Assembly (NCBI GenBank): GCA_003255065.1
Contig: QAOA01003067.1
Location: 62,001-126,000, forward strand
Source: Cercis canadensis
Lineage: Eukaryota > Streptophyta > Magnoliopsida > Fabales > Fabaceae
Direction of reading: 5' to 3'
DNA length: 64,000 bases
In this document: piece by piece, positions 44,091 through 55,128 of the stretch
How the letters are laid out: each line of letters opens with the position of its first letter
How positions within the stretch are numbered: position 1 is the first letter of the stretch
Notes under the pieces: generated by a model
Told to the model about the DNA's origin: nothing
Databases searched by the model: none
The model's input: the letters and a program-made list of their open reading frames with translations, nothing else
Made by a program: the position numbers and the translations under genes

Positions 44091-45030
44091 GATAGTCGAT
44101 CCAGGAACAAAGTCAATCTGGTGCTCTATGCCCCTCAAGAGAGGTAAACCATGTGGTATCTCTTCAGGAAAAATATCAGCAAATTCTTGCATCAAATAAA
44201 CAACCACACTAGGCAAAGAAAGGTTAAGAGAGTTAGTAAAATAAACACCTTTGTACATAAGTACAAGAAGGTTTGGCTTAGACAACAAAACACTTTTGAC
44301 CTCACTTTTTTGTGCAAAAGCACTCACTTTGTGTCTTCTCTCACTATTTTTTACCTTACTTTTCTCTCTCTCTCTCTCTCTCAGCCTCTTTTTCTTTTGC
44401 TGCTTTCTCTTTTCTCTCTTTGCATTCTTTTGTAATCTTTGCTTGATCCGCATATGCAAGAGCAGGTTTCAATGGTTTCAACAAAGTAGCCTTGTTATTC
44501 TTGTAGACAGTGTAAGTGTTGTTGTATCCGTCATACTTCACTCGCCTATCAAACTGCCATGGTCGCCCCAACAAGATGTGACAAGCATGCATGGGCACCA
44601 CATCACACAACACTTCATCTTTAAAAGTACTAAAAGAAAATGCAATCTGAACCTGCTTGTTTACCCATAAATCTCCTCTATCATTCAACCACCGTAGCCT
44701 ATAAGGCGTGGGGTGTGGAATAGTAGGTAAACTCAACTTCTCTACTGCTAAGGTACTAGTAACATTAGTACAAGATCCACTGTCAATAATAATGCTACAT
44801 ACTTTGTCTTCCACCAAGCATCGATTTTGAAAGATATGCTTTCTATGTTCTTTGATGTCATCTTCCCTTGGTTGCATGTTGAGCACACACCTAGACACCA
44901 TCAAATACTGATCTGGAAGAGAGTCATCAATACCCTCCACGTCACTAGCATCTTCCAAGGGTGGCATGTCTTCACAACCAGGTGTAACAGTAGATTCCTC
45001 CTCACTATCATACTCACCAGTAGCAAGCAT
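44091..45030 (-). pseudogene. Element C protease and charged linker
   Basis: From 45030 downward: acidic EDMPPLEDASDVEGID, LNMQPREDD, then the retropepsin active site IIIDSGSCTNVTSTLAV (DSGS) and the end HACHILLGRPWQFDR. A long Glu/Lys/Arg-rich stretch follows (KECKERKEKAAKEKEAEREREREK). After a frameshift near 44390 comes the pre-RT linker (VLLSKPNLLVLMYKG, FADIFPEEIPHGLP, IEHQIDF). The charged repeat is coded by GA-rich DNA (44360-44430) and is the likely site of slippage frameshifts. Elements B and C share this arrangement. Confidence 0.87.
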
Positions 45031-45047
45031 AACAACTTTCCTTCTAT

Positions 45048-46026
45048 TGGGACATTCAGAAGATATATGTTCATGTCCTTGACACCTGTAGCATTTGATG
45101 TCACGTGACTTAGAAGAAGAGTTATATTCTGTTTTACCTTAGGAAATAGGAGTAGAACCCGTAGGCCTTGGTCTTGTGTCTTCTCTCAGCTTTGGAGCTG
45201 TGTGAGTATTATCCTTCCAATTTGGTTTCCAGTTTGAAGTTATGGAAGGCACACCGAATCTAGAAGCTGCTCTAGCCTTCAACTATCGCTTTACATGCTC
45301 GGCTTTATGCACTAAGTCCTCCATCTCTACATAGTGACTCATCTCCACCACTTCAGCAATCTCTCGCTTCAAGCCACTAATAAACCGTGTCATGGTTGCC
45401 TCACGGTTCTCATCAATACTAGCTCTCATCATGGCTATTTCCATCTCACTGTTGTACTCAGCCACACTCATAGATCCCTGTCTCAAATCTTGCAATTTCT
45501 TGAAACAATCTCTATAGTAATGTCTAGGTACAAACCGTTTCCTCATCACGACTCTCATATCAGCCCATGACCGAATGGGTCTCTCACCATCTCTATGCCT
45601 ATTAATCACTAGTTGATCCCACCAAATATAGCATAATCAGTGAATTCAAGTACTGCCAGCTTCACTTTCTTTTCTTCAGAGTATTCATGGCACTCAAAAA
45701 CATGTTCCACCTTCCTCTCCCAATCTAGGTAAAGTTCAGGATCACTTTTACCTTGAAAGGTAGGAATTCTCATTTTTATACTCCCCAGGTTATTATCATG
45801 ACGAGGGGCTGCCCTCCTCTCTCTTCTGGTCTCAGTTTGAACCTCAGAATAGTCTTCTTCTTCTTCCTCAGAATACTGAAAAGGTTTAGTTATTCTTAGG
45901 TGAAACTAGGTGTTCTAACCTCTCTAATCTATCCTCGGTGCCCATTCTCAATGCAGCAATTTGGTCCTAAATTGCGTTCATATATGCATCCATATGACTT
46001 TTGGTGAATGGTTCTTCCTGTTCCAT
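45048..46026 (-). pseudogene. Element C gag with CCHC zinc knuckle
   Basis: Starts at the ATG at 46026 (MEQEEPFTKSHMDAYMNAI). A TAG interrupts at about 45968. The capsid-type gag domain is clear at 45609-45283: SWADMRVVMRKRFVPRHYYR, LQDLRQGSMSVAEYNSEME and FISGLKREIAEVV. The zinc knuckle, about 45105-45050, reads CYRCQGHEHISSEC, a perfect C-x2-C-x4-H-x4-C nucleic-acid-binding motif. Several stops and shifts occur between the parts (for example near 45120, 45280 and 45620). Role: packaging of element RNA. Length fits chromovirus gag. Confidence 0.87.
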
Positions 46027-47062
46027 GTTGCACACACTCACCTCACGTGTTTCACTCGTGTTTACACTTAATTGGCTTTTTTCCGATAATGCGCTCACCA
46101 CTCTTGCCTTTTTCTACTCAAATTTTCTTAGAAGCCTTTAAACAAGAACTTGCCAAGAGCTTATCAAGGAGAAAAGGTGATAGAAAAAAAAAATGACAAG
46201 AAAGCCAAACAAGGGTGTTGAATAAAAATAAATAAGATAAGGAAGCAAAAAAAAGATAATAAGAAAGCAAAACAAGAACTCCAAGAAGGAAAAAGAAATA
46301 AAATAAAATAAAATAAAAATGACCAAGACTTTTGAATATAAATAATGAACAAGGGTGTTGGTTTGGATAAAAAAAGAACAAATGAATATAGAAAACAACA
46401 ACAAATTGAAAGAAAATCAGTAGATTACAAAAAAACAGCCCGAAACAGATGTTTTTGAAGGATTTTGAGCCCGAAAATGGCGTTTCCCCAGTTGCCATGT
46501 CGAAGGCCTCTGAACGAGCTTCGAAACGCCGGGTCACGGGTTCCATAACTCCAAACGAGCTGAAAGTTATGGCCTTTTCAAGTAAGTGAGTCCAAATGGT
46601 CTGTTTTTGATTTTCTTTTCACAAGAACAGATCTTGCTAATATTTTTTTTTTTTTTGATTCGTTTGTTTTGCAGAATCTGTCTCTCTTTGTTTTTTTTTT
46701 AAAAAAAAAAAAAAATTTGACTAGGACTCTACTAACAACTAGGATTTGCCATTGCAACCCAAACAGTCGCCGCCTCTAGGCAATTTTAACCTAGGACGTG
46801 GACTCTTAAACACAAACAACGAAAATAAGAAAAATGACCAAACAATGATCCGAACAAAAGTAATAGGGATAACTTGACCAGAAACTTAAAGAACACAACG
46901 AAGAATGAAATTGATAGGAAAAATAAAAGACAAAACTGACTCAATAGAAAGGGGGTAGAAGATGATTGACTCAAACAAATAAGATAGATAAAATAAAAAT
47001 AGAATAGGGGGATTTTAGGAATACCAATTGTAACTCCAAGGAGCCAAAGCTCTGATACCAAA
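46027..47062 (-). other. Element C leader and tRNA-iMet-type primer-binding site
   Basis: Untranslated leader matching 13575-14519 of element B. The PBS TGGTATCAGAGC on the minus strand is at 47049-47060, two bases from the LTR. A-rich and T-rich runs (46640-46660, 46690-46718) are present; there are no genes. Long frames on the minus strand at 46118-46546 overlap low-complexity DNA and are not supported. Confidence 0.87.
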
Positions 47063-47743
47063 TGATATGTTCTCGTCACCTAGAAGGATCGGAACGGAGT
47101 GCCTGGATACCAAACAATGGGATGACCTTGGTTATCGCAATAGGGTGAACCCTTAACAAGGAAGGATCCTTGCTAAGTTCAAGTTTAAGTTCAAGTTCTT
47201 TGTCCAAGAACAACAGGGAAGCTCTCAATCTAGAGAAACTCAATAATTCAGAAACTGAATAATATTAATCTCAAAACTGTTTTGCAAAAACATACACGAA
47301 TTCCTTATATAGGCAATTCGGCTAGGAGGCTACAAGCTATGATGAATCCTCTAAGAATGTTAATAAAACCCTAATACCCATTTTGGCCCATAGACATAAA
47401 GGCCCAAAATATTAAAAACAAATTTAAAACTAATTAAACATTTTGGCCCATAAACATAAAGGCCCAAAAATAAAACTAATTAAATTAAACATAATTTTTT
47501 GTCTGCTCCAAACTTGGGCTCCAAGCTGGCCCATGTGCACCTTTTACAAGAGACAGATAAGTGATCCATCTCAATTTTGAACTTGGCCCAACTGCTCTTT
47601 CCTTGGTCTGCACCTCTTGGACTAGGCTCAACAGCGCCTCTCTCACTCGCTTAGCTCTGCTTCTAGTCATCAGGCCTCCAACTCCAAGCAAGGGATCATG
47701 AACACTCCTAGGGTTAGGGTGTGTAGCAAGCTGATTCGCATCA
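47063..47743 (-). repeat. Element C 5' LTR with TATA box
   Basis: 681 bp. CTATATAAGG on the minus strand (about 47303-47312) is the TATA box for leftward transcription. The tail coding stretch (47760-47485 on the minus strand) is also open in this copy, with LMTRSRAKRVREALL, although it is not translated from here as part of pol. Confidence 0.9.
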
Positions 47744-48426
47744 GAATTCTTCCCTCTCATTCATAGAGGGTTAGACCTTTAACCAATCCAAGTTTTGACT
47801 ATCTTGATATTTAATTCTGAGATTCTGTTTTAATTGTTCTGCATTTAGTTATTAATCAAATTTATTTCCTTCTTTTTGTTTAATTCTGATTGAGTTGCTT
47901 AATTTGATTAGGATGTTCATGTGATAATTGCATAAATTTCATGTGTTAAAAGAGGATTGCAAAGATTAAATAATGTTTCGAAGGTGTTTGATGAATTGTT
48001 TAGCTTGGTTGGATTCTGGTTTTCAGGATAATATGGAATTAAATGGAGGCTTGATTTGTTTAATCTTAGTTGACCGAAATCTAGATGTTTATCCAGTAAA
48101 GGATTCATGGATCATCTTGAGGCTTCTTGATGTGATCTAAGGCCGAGAATTAGGTTGGTGATTGAATAAATCCACTGTAATCAAGGATGGATTAAAATCA
48201 ATATTGGTTAATTCCCTAGATTGGTTGTTTTCTTAATTCTGTTTACTATTTCTAATTGCTTTTTGTTGATTAAATCTGCAAAACCTTCCCCCTTGTTCGT
48301 TAACCTCCTAATTTGATTCCATAATTAGAGTAATCCAAGGGCTCGACCCTGTGTTACCTTATACTGCAAGTAGTTTTGGTGAACCGGCTATAAATAGATA
48401 TAATTTGATAGTCACGGCAGTTATCA

Positions 48427-48890
48427 TGTGTAGAAAGGGCAACTTACTTTGAGAGTGCAAGGTGATTAAGTGTCTTTCAAAGTGTTCAAGGAAATGAAGC
48501 ACCCAGATGAAGTAAATACGTGCTTTAAAATTGACACCATCGATGGACGTACCAAAGAAGTGACTTAAGTAACTTCCCTGAAGGACCCAATTGAAGCTCA
48601 CATTATAGGGATGTCTAATAAGGAAAAGCCACCTGATTTGGAGTCGAAAGACAAGAAACTCTCAATGAATCAAGGAGCTGGTTCCTTACCTCGAATTAAG
48701 CCTCATAAGAAACAGAAGAAAAAGAAGTCATCCTTCAAAAAGATTCTTCTGAAGCACCTTGATAAATTTTCTTGCTATGGAGAAGCAAACAAGGTGTAGA
48801 GACTAAAAATGCATGGCAAACAACCCCATGAACATAGTGATGGTGGAGTAGAGTTTCAGAAGTCGTCCACCATCATTTTTTATCCCGGTT
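48427..48890 (+). pseudogene. Element E protease end joined to integrase C-terminus
   Basis: After the TSD the protease frame resumes, with the Gln codon at 48430-48432 now TAG, then KGQLTLRV. A short linker follows (ESKDKKLSMNQ, SLPRIKPHKKQKKKKSS). The sequence then reads LKMHGKQPHEH...GGVEF, which is the end of an Athila-type integrase (in element A the equivalent is VNGHRLKQFHDG). RT, RNase H and the integrase core, about 3 kb, are therefore deleted between about 48770 and 48805. Next comes the AAGCACTTTTTGGGAGGCAACCCA block (48931-48954), conserved downstream of pol in such elements. Confidence 0.7.
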
Positions 48891-50040
48891 AATTTATTTC
48901 AGAGATAGTCAAATTGAGAACTATAAAACAAGCACTTTTTGGGAGGCAACCCAAATTTTCTACCCCTTTATTTTAATTTTGCTAGTGTTGTTTTCATGCT
49001 TTTTTGTTTAAATTTTATTTTCACCTAGGTTCAAAAATTGCTAATCTTTCTCTTTGGCAACATTTTTCAGGGATTTAACACAAGGTTGTGAAGGTTCCAG
49101 TGCGTCTAAGTGGAAAATAGGAAGAAAATCACACATCTCAACACTAGCACCAGCGAGGAGATGTCTTAGGCACTGCATTTCATAGCCTAGGTGCCTTCCT
49201 CTCGGATTTCCAGCATCAAGCAGCAGCAAGGGTTGCAAAGACCCAAAACGGTGTGCTTCATTAAATTTCACCAAATTAGGATTCCCACTCTCCTCCCAAA
49301 CCATATGCCCCTTCATGGTCTCTTAGGATTTCAAAAGCACAACCCCTCCATCAAAGGAAACCATCTTCAACCAAAAATTCCAACTTCAAGTTCCATCTCT
49401 TTGATTCATCTTTCTTCTCAACCATCACCAATGGTCATCAAAGTCACTTTGTTCATCACCACCCTCCATCAAGCAACCAAGAACACTAACCAAGGAAGAC
49501 AAAAAATGCAACCCATTCCCCTCCTCCATACCTCACCAAATTTCTCTCCAAATTCAACCCACCTCAACTAAAAAAAAAACTTATACCCATTCCTCTATTA
49601 TCTACCATACTTCAAGAAACTCATCAACAATGCACAAGGCAAGGCTCCACAAGGCAAAACCACACCTGCCCTTTGCCAGCCATGGGCATGTCATCTTAAC
49701 ACTCCATCTTCACCATGGTAACAAATCTTAGTTACCCATGAACTTTTGGTGTTTCCTTCACTTTCCTTGTCATTGGCTTTTACTTTGGAGACTATTTGGC
49801 CAATTTGGAGGTGCTCTCTTACAAAGAATGTGCTCTAATGTTGCTTCCACTACAATGCCCACCATGTGTTTGACAAAATTCCTCAATGAATGGGTATTAG
49901 TTATAGTGACTTGTTTGAAGTACTTGCATGCTTACAAGTGGCATGGTGATTCTTGGGGAACTCTTTGCAAGCTTTACTCCAATTTTCTAGTTTAAAACAA
50001 AAAAAAAAAAATTGGAAGCAAAGAGCCAATTTGGGCAATA
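48891..50040 (+). other. Element E 3' non-coding region, first part
   Basis: No gene is supported. It contains TAGCCTAGGTGCC (49183-49195), related to the palindrome cluster of the LTRs. Positions 49191-49571 are open on the plus strand and rich in Pro/His/Gln, with no domain recognised. A poly-A run lies at 50001-50012. Confidence 0.45.
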
Positions 50041-50456
50041 TGAGCTCCAAGAGACGACGTGCATCATCATCCTCCTCTGTCCAGTTTGATAGCCCCCGGT
50101 TCGTAAGTCTTGATGCCGCTGCAAGATACCAAGACTCCTTGGTGAAAAAGGTCTTGGTTCCAAAGCGGGGATTCCTTCTATCTAGATGCCCCGATTGTAC
50201 CCTCCAAGAGACAGTGAGCACCAGAAACTAGGAGCATTTCATCAAGCAACCGGAGGCCGTCGTTGTCCCTGTCATTCGGGATTCAATGCCAACGCCACCG
50301 AGTCCACAAACCTCACTGCTTATGTGCGCGGCAAGCATGTGACTTTTGATAGTCATACCATTAACCAGTTATTTCAATTAGATGACATAGAAAGAGGATG
50401 ACTATAACACCTTTGTGCATGAGGAGTTAGATTTGGATCTGGTGATCCGTACTATC
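50041..50456 (+). pseudogene. 'Putative plant transposon protein' ORF, 5' part
   Basis: The frame MSSKRRRASSSSSVQFDS, then RFVSLDAAARYQDSLVKK, KRGFLL, then after a TAG at 50229-50231 EHFIKQPEAVVVPVIRD, and after a frameshift NANATEST and AYVRGKHVTFDSHTINQLF. This arrangement (Ser/Arg-rich start, RF-x-S-x-x-A-x-x-R-Y, VP-V-R-x-F-x-A-N, VRGK-x-V-x-F) is that of a domain family often annotated in plant genomes as putative plant transposon protein, found 3' of pol in Athila-like elements. Its role is unknown. The gene is split here by the LTR-like insertion and resumes after about 53055. Confidence 0.7.
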
Positions 50457-53054
50457 TGTAGACACCGTATTTTATCCGGGTCTTTTTCGTGGTATAAAAA
50501 AATTTTGAAAAAAAGAGAGATAAATTCTTAATTTTTAATTATTGAGTTTTATATTGTTATTTGGGTTTTTGTAATGAAGCAAACCCTAGGCCTAATCCAT
50601 TGTTAGTCTAGCCAATTTTTTTTATCTAGCCCATTTTTTAATAATTAATTTTTTGCAAATAATAAATAAATCATAAAATGAGAAAATGAATTTTGTAAAT
50701 GAATTTTTGTGTCACTAGATCTAGGAGCACCAATAGTAGAGCAAGGAATGGATTTCCTTCTCTTCCCATTGGTCCAAGTCTAGGCATTATTCTTATTTAG
50801 CAAATAACTAAATTTAAAAAAAAAAAAAGAGAAAACAAATTAAAAGGGGAAAATGGGAGTAGGTAGCAAGTCAAGAGGGGCAAAAGTGGAAAGAAAAATA
50901 AAAATATCTAAAAGAGGGAGTGGTACGTGAAAACCAACAAGAAGAAAGGAAAAACCGATTGGAAAAAAAAAAAAGGATACCCAACATGGTAGAGAAGAGG
51001 AGAAAGGAGAAAAAAAAAAACCAACGTGAGGAAGAGGAAGAGAAAATAGAGAAGAAGAGAGCAAAGAGAAGAAGAAAATAAAGAGGGAGAGAGCTTGGAG
51101 ATTGAGAAGGAAGAGGAGTTCGAATTTGATTTCTAGAACCTAAAGCTTCATAAACGAGTTTGAGCTCCAACAAGGGTATTTGAATTTCTGAATATGAGCT
51201 TGGGTGTGAATTGATGCATCAAAGGCACTTGATTTAACCATTTTCGGGTCTTCTGTCTTGGCCCTGACAGCACTTCTTCTTGTTTCTCTAGTTTGAGCTA
51301 CAGAGCTTGGAATTTAGCACTGCTTATCTTATTAGAACCATAAGACATATATATTCAATGTATGCAGTTTTTAGAATTTTTTCATATCTACCTTGCTCCC
51401 AGTTTCGATTTAAATATAGTGGTTCAATGTTGCACTGTCATTGCTAACATGTATTTGGCAGTGTTCAGTCTTTTGTCTATAATTTGAATTATAATTTTTT
51501 TTTTGTATGATTCTTGCTTTGTTAGAACCATAAGATGTGTGTCTTTGATATGTATAATTTCTATATTTTTTTTCATGTTTTCCCTGATCCCAGTTTGCAT
51601 TTCAATTTAGTTGTGTTTTCTGTGCTGTCAAGTGGCCAGACAGCTCTGGCATTACTTAGTCTCTTAATTCTTCCCGGAGCTACAAAGCTCCAATTTGAGT
51701 GTTTATTATCTCATTTGAACCATAAGACATATATCTTTCATTTTTAAAATTTTAGGATTTTTTTTTTTATTTTCCCTCTACTCCCATTTTGCATTTCAAG
51801 TTAGCTATTTTTCTGTGCTGCCAAGTTGCAAGACAACGCTGGTAGTGTTTAGCCTTTTAACTCTTTTTGGAGCTATAGAGCTCATAATTTAGCATTTTTT
51901 TTTATCTCAATAGAATCGTAGGATGTGTGTAATTTTTAGAATTTTTTTATTTTTTCACTGTTTCCAGTTCTATTTTGAATGCGGCTATTTTGGATTATGC
52001 TTGAGTGACATTTTCTTAATTTTCTATTATTCCATTTTTGTGAGTTTTAGCTTGGTTCTAAGCATTGCACAAGAGCTGTTGGCAATTTAATTTGGTAATT
52101 TCTATATTTTCCTACATGAGAGCTAATTGGTAGTCTTATTTGTGGGCACTTGTCTTCAATTCATTTTGAGTTCAATCTGGAATAATTATTGGGTTATTGA
52201 ATTCTACAAGTTGTAGTCATTGTTTATTGGGTGTCATTATGGATCATTCTTGTATGCTTGAGGCATGAGATATACTTGAGATGTTGACATTTAGTGGTGA
52301 ATCTTTTAACTTGTATTTGGTGTTTCCTGGAGCAACTTTACATATGACGGAGGGTGATTGTGGTTGTGGGCAAGTTGGAAGGCTCTACTTGAGAAAGCTT
52401 TGCTGCAAGCTAGGAGCAAGAGATTTTTATTTATCTTACTTTAATTTTGAATGTAATTAAAGTCCCTTTCCCCGATACAAATTTTGTAATACTTAAAATT
52501 ATACATTTGCACTGCATATAAAATATATATTTGTGTCGCATAGTATCCGCAGGCCTCTTCACTTATCATGGGAGGATAGATCAAGTCTAATTCCTTTATG
52601 AAATAGCTTTGTTTATCCAACCTAGGTGAAGGTAGCACCACCCTAAAGGGCGCTTTATGTGAGAAAGGAGTGGAAGGATTTAGGTCTCGGTAGAGAAATC
52701 ATGCATTGCACATTTAAATTCTTTGTCCTTAATTTTGTTAGATATTCTTGTAATACATTTATTATTTTGGGATAAATAAAATTCACATTCTTGGCCATAT
52801 CATGTTCACATAATAAATTTCGGGTAACCGTCTTTTAGACGGGTATTGTGAGGTGACTAACACTTTCCCCACACACAAACTTACTCCCGAACCATCTCTG
52901 GTTTGCAGACCATTTTTAAAAATTAAAAAAGGAGTTTTCCAATTGTCCCCCGTTTTCTTAATACAATTAGTGGCAACTCCATATTTTCTTTTAAAAACTA
53001 AATTTTTTTTTCTAAATCCATCATTCGTGTTGCAGCGACCTTCGGATACGTTAT
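50457..53054 (+). mobile_element. 2.6-kb LTR-like insertion (probable Tat/Ogre-type solo LTR)
   Basis: Starts TGTAGACACCGTATTTTATC and ends near TTCGGATACGTTATAATACC, splitting the plant-transposon-type ORF cleanly. The start TGTxGACACC-x-x-TATTTTA and the end region GTGTTGCAGCGACC are familiar from large Tat/Ogre-type LTRs, which are often longer than 2 kb. No coding sequence is evident: purine runs at 50815-51110, tandem repeats at 51290-51990. The TSD is not clean (CTATC on the left, about ATACC on the right), so the exact right edge is uncertain by several bases. Confidence 0.55.
51290..51990. repeat. About four degenerate tandem units of about 190 bp
   Basis: Units share GAGCTACAGAGC-type starts (51294, 51678, 51871, with a degenerate one near 51485), AACCATAAGACATAT and CCCAGTTTxxATTT blocks. 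Non-coding, inside the LTR-like insertion. Confidence 0.68.
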
Positions 53055-53884
53055 AATACCATTTATAAACTGGGCATTGTTTAGAAAATGAAGTGTGACC
53101 AAGCCATCTCATGTAAATCTGATGCACTCGATATGTATGGTAAGGCGTGACATCACTTCATAGCCGCCCTCCTTCTACCAGTCACTCATCTAAGTAATGT
53201 CACAGCCGCTCGAGCCATTCTGATATATGTCATCACTGTCGGTTTGTCAATAGATGTTGGGCGCATAATCGAGTGCTCGATTATCAGTTACACACAGAGC
53301 ACCACTGCTAGTGGTTTTGGCCACCCATCTCTCATCACCACACTATGTGGTGTCGCTGGTGTAGTTTAGCGCCCCAATGAAGAGTTGTTCCATCCAAAAC
53401 TTCCGATCGATAAGCAACAGATGAAAAATTTTATATGTTGGGACCTGTATAACTCTGAGCCGGCTATTGCTAGTCCTAGTCAGATTAAGGATTGCCCTCA
53501 CACTTTAAAGCCTTCACCTCTTTTGATGCTAGACTGACCAGGGTGGAGGGACATATGCATCAGATGCACTAGTTCACGCAATGGGCAGATGAGTATATGA
53601 CTTATTAGATGGAGTATAACTCTACCATGGCCCAATATCAGACATCAATGACTCATTACTTCAACCAGATGAATCTCACATCTGGATCCACCTTGCCATC
53701 TTTTCCACCACCTCCTATGTTTCAACACCTCCACCCACAGATGCGACACCCCCTCCTGATGACCACGAGCGTTGACACCACCCATGATCAGGGGAGTCCT
53801 CTATCTTTTCTAATGTATTATGCCATTGAGGACAATGCCATGTTTAAGTTTGGGGGTGCTTTTGCTTTTATTTTTCTGTTTTAG
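53055..53884 (+). pseudogene. 'Putative plant transposon protein' ORF, 3' part and proline-rich tail
   Basis: After the insertion the frames give INWALFRK, SHVNLMHSI, then LLPVTHLSNVTAARAILIYV and LSIDVGRIIECSI, which is the second half of the domain begun at 50041. Several frameshifts occur between 53085 and 53170. A later open part (53609-53884) reads QYQTSMTHYFNQM and SFPPPPMFQHLHPQM, a typical variable tail. The ending ATTGAGGACAATGCCATGTT (53826-53845) and AAGTTTGGGGGTG (53848-53860) form a block I associate with the end of this ORF in Athila-like elements. Confidence 0.62.
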
Positions 53885-55128
53885 GTTACTAGTTTAAGAG
53901 TATTTTCATGAGTGATAAATAGAAATTGAAAACCTAGGGCCAATGATAAAATTGATGTTAATTGTTCATAGCTCTTGGAAACTGATGCAAGCTAAGTTTG
54001 TGTGTGTGCTTTATTCTTGTGTAATAGTTACCTAGCTTGTGATTCCTTGAATTTTTTAGCACATAACCTGATTATGAAACTTTCTATGCTTGATTTAGAG
54101 AAAATTTATGCATGATTAGTACCTCATATGGCTTCATAGAATTCTAGAACTTGCTTAATTTCCACTTGAGGCAAAATCCTAGGCTATACAACATTAGGGA
54201 CATGATTTAGGCCATTTTTGGACAGTTTGAGCCTTTCAAGCTAACATGTGCATATTGTATCCCTAGTTTACCCCATTAAGCTTAAATAAACTTGGTCTTG
54301 ATCACCCACAAGCTTAACTAGCCCTTAATAATTTTTCCAGGAAAAATAGTTGAGAGATATAGAGGCATTTGGGAGGATGGGAGGAGTTGAGAAAAGTAGT
54401 TTGATACTTCTTTGCATTAAAAAAAAAAATTGATGAAAGAATTGAATGAAAAAGAAAAGAAAATCGAATGCTACAACCCTTGATCATTAAATAAGAAAAT
54501 AAGTTTGGGGGTGTAGACATTTGAGTCAAAGCAAAGAAAGCAAAAGAAGCACAAAATAATGGAAGAAAAAGAAAGAAAACAAAAGTGAATGATAAGAAAA
54601 AGGTTGAAAATACATGTGGGAAGCTAGATTTAAATGTTAGAGCTCTTAGCCTAGATTGGTTATGTGTTACGTGTGATTTGAGATTTGTTGATCTCCATTA
54701 TTCTAGCTTAGCCTTAACCTTACATTACAAGCTTAATGAAGTCCTTTTGATCCTTGGTGTTGAGTAGCCTATATTAGTGGAGAGTGGAATGAAAAGCAAG
54801 CCTATGAAAATTCTCTAACTCTTAAGTTTAGAAGTTAATTTGCATGTGCTAGTTTGTATAAATTTATCTAAATTGTAAGAGGTTAAATGAATAGGGCTAA
54901 ACACACACGCACTTGGGGAGTTATGAGTGAGGTGACTAATGCACTTGGATTGAAATTCTACACATTCTTGATGAGTTGAGTTTTCTTTGAGCTATTACTA
55001 TTTGTATCTTTGAGGCCTCTTTGGTTAGTAAATTTTTGTTATCACTCATGATTTTAATTGTTGTTAGTCTTGTTAGTTTAGTTCTTTGTTTGCTCCAGGA
55101 CTAGCAAAATACTATGTTTTGGGGTATT
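53885..55128 (+). other. Element E 3' non-coding region and polypurine tract
   Basis: No gene. A second AAGTTTGGGGGTG lies at 54501-54513. The tract TATGTTTTGGGGTATT (55113-55128) directly abuts the 3' LTR and is the plus-strand primer. Confidence 0.65.

Larger units (their letters stand above)
40913..47743 (-). mobile_element. Element C: chromovirus-like Ty3/gypsy element, nearly complete
   Basis: LTRs 40913-41577 and 47063-47743 (TGAT...GCATCA), perfect TSD GAATT (40908-40912, 47744-47748), a TGGTATCAGAGC PBS (47049-47060, minus) and a purine tract (41578-41592, minus). The 6.8-kb body holds gag with a CCHC knuckle, protease, RT, RNase H and integrase. Only a few stops interrupt a collinear pol, so this is probably the youngest insertion of the stack. 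Pol reads into the LTR, a trait described for CRM-type chromoviruses, but I did not see a definite chromodomain, so the lineage assignment within the chromoviruses is tentative. Confidence 0.92.
40159..48426 (+). mobile_element. Solo LTR (1.43-kb family) split by element C
   Basis: The two parts (40159-40912 and 47749-48426, together 1432 bp) match 7672-9100 from end to end: TGATAAACAAAATTTTTATACA at the start, GGCAGTTATCA at the end. The TSD is TGTGC / TGTGT (40154-40158, 48427-48431), one mismatch. Protease codons of element E resume exactly after it. Element C lies inside with its own TSD. No internal region of the solo LTR's parent is present. The small frames at 40761-40946 are not genes. 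Confidence 0.85.

Noticed and set aside
46118..46546. 142-codon minus-strand hydrophobic frame
   Set aside because: It covers the A-rich leader of element C and has no counterpart in the leader of element B, where frames differ.
49191..49571. Plus-strand 126-codon frame, Pro/His/Gln/Ser-rich
   Set aside because: No recognised family pattern, located in retroelement 3' non-coding DNA; kept only as part of a non-coding entry.
50840..51173. Minus-strand frames rich in Phe/Ser/Pro
   Set aside because: Antisense of a GA-rich microsatellite-like stretch in the LTR-like insertion.
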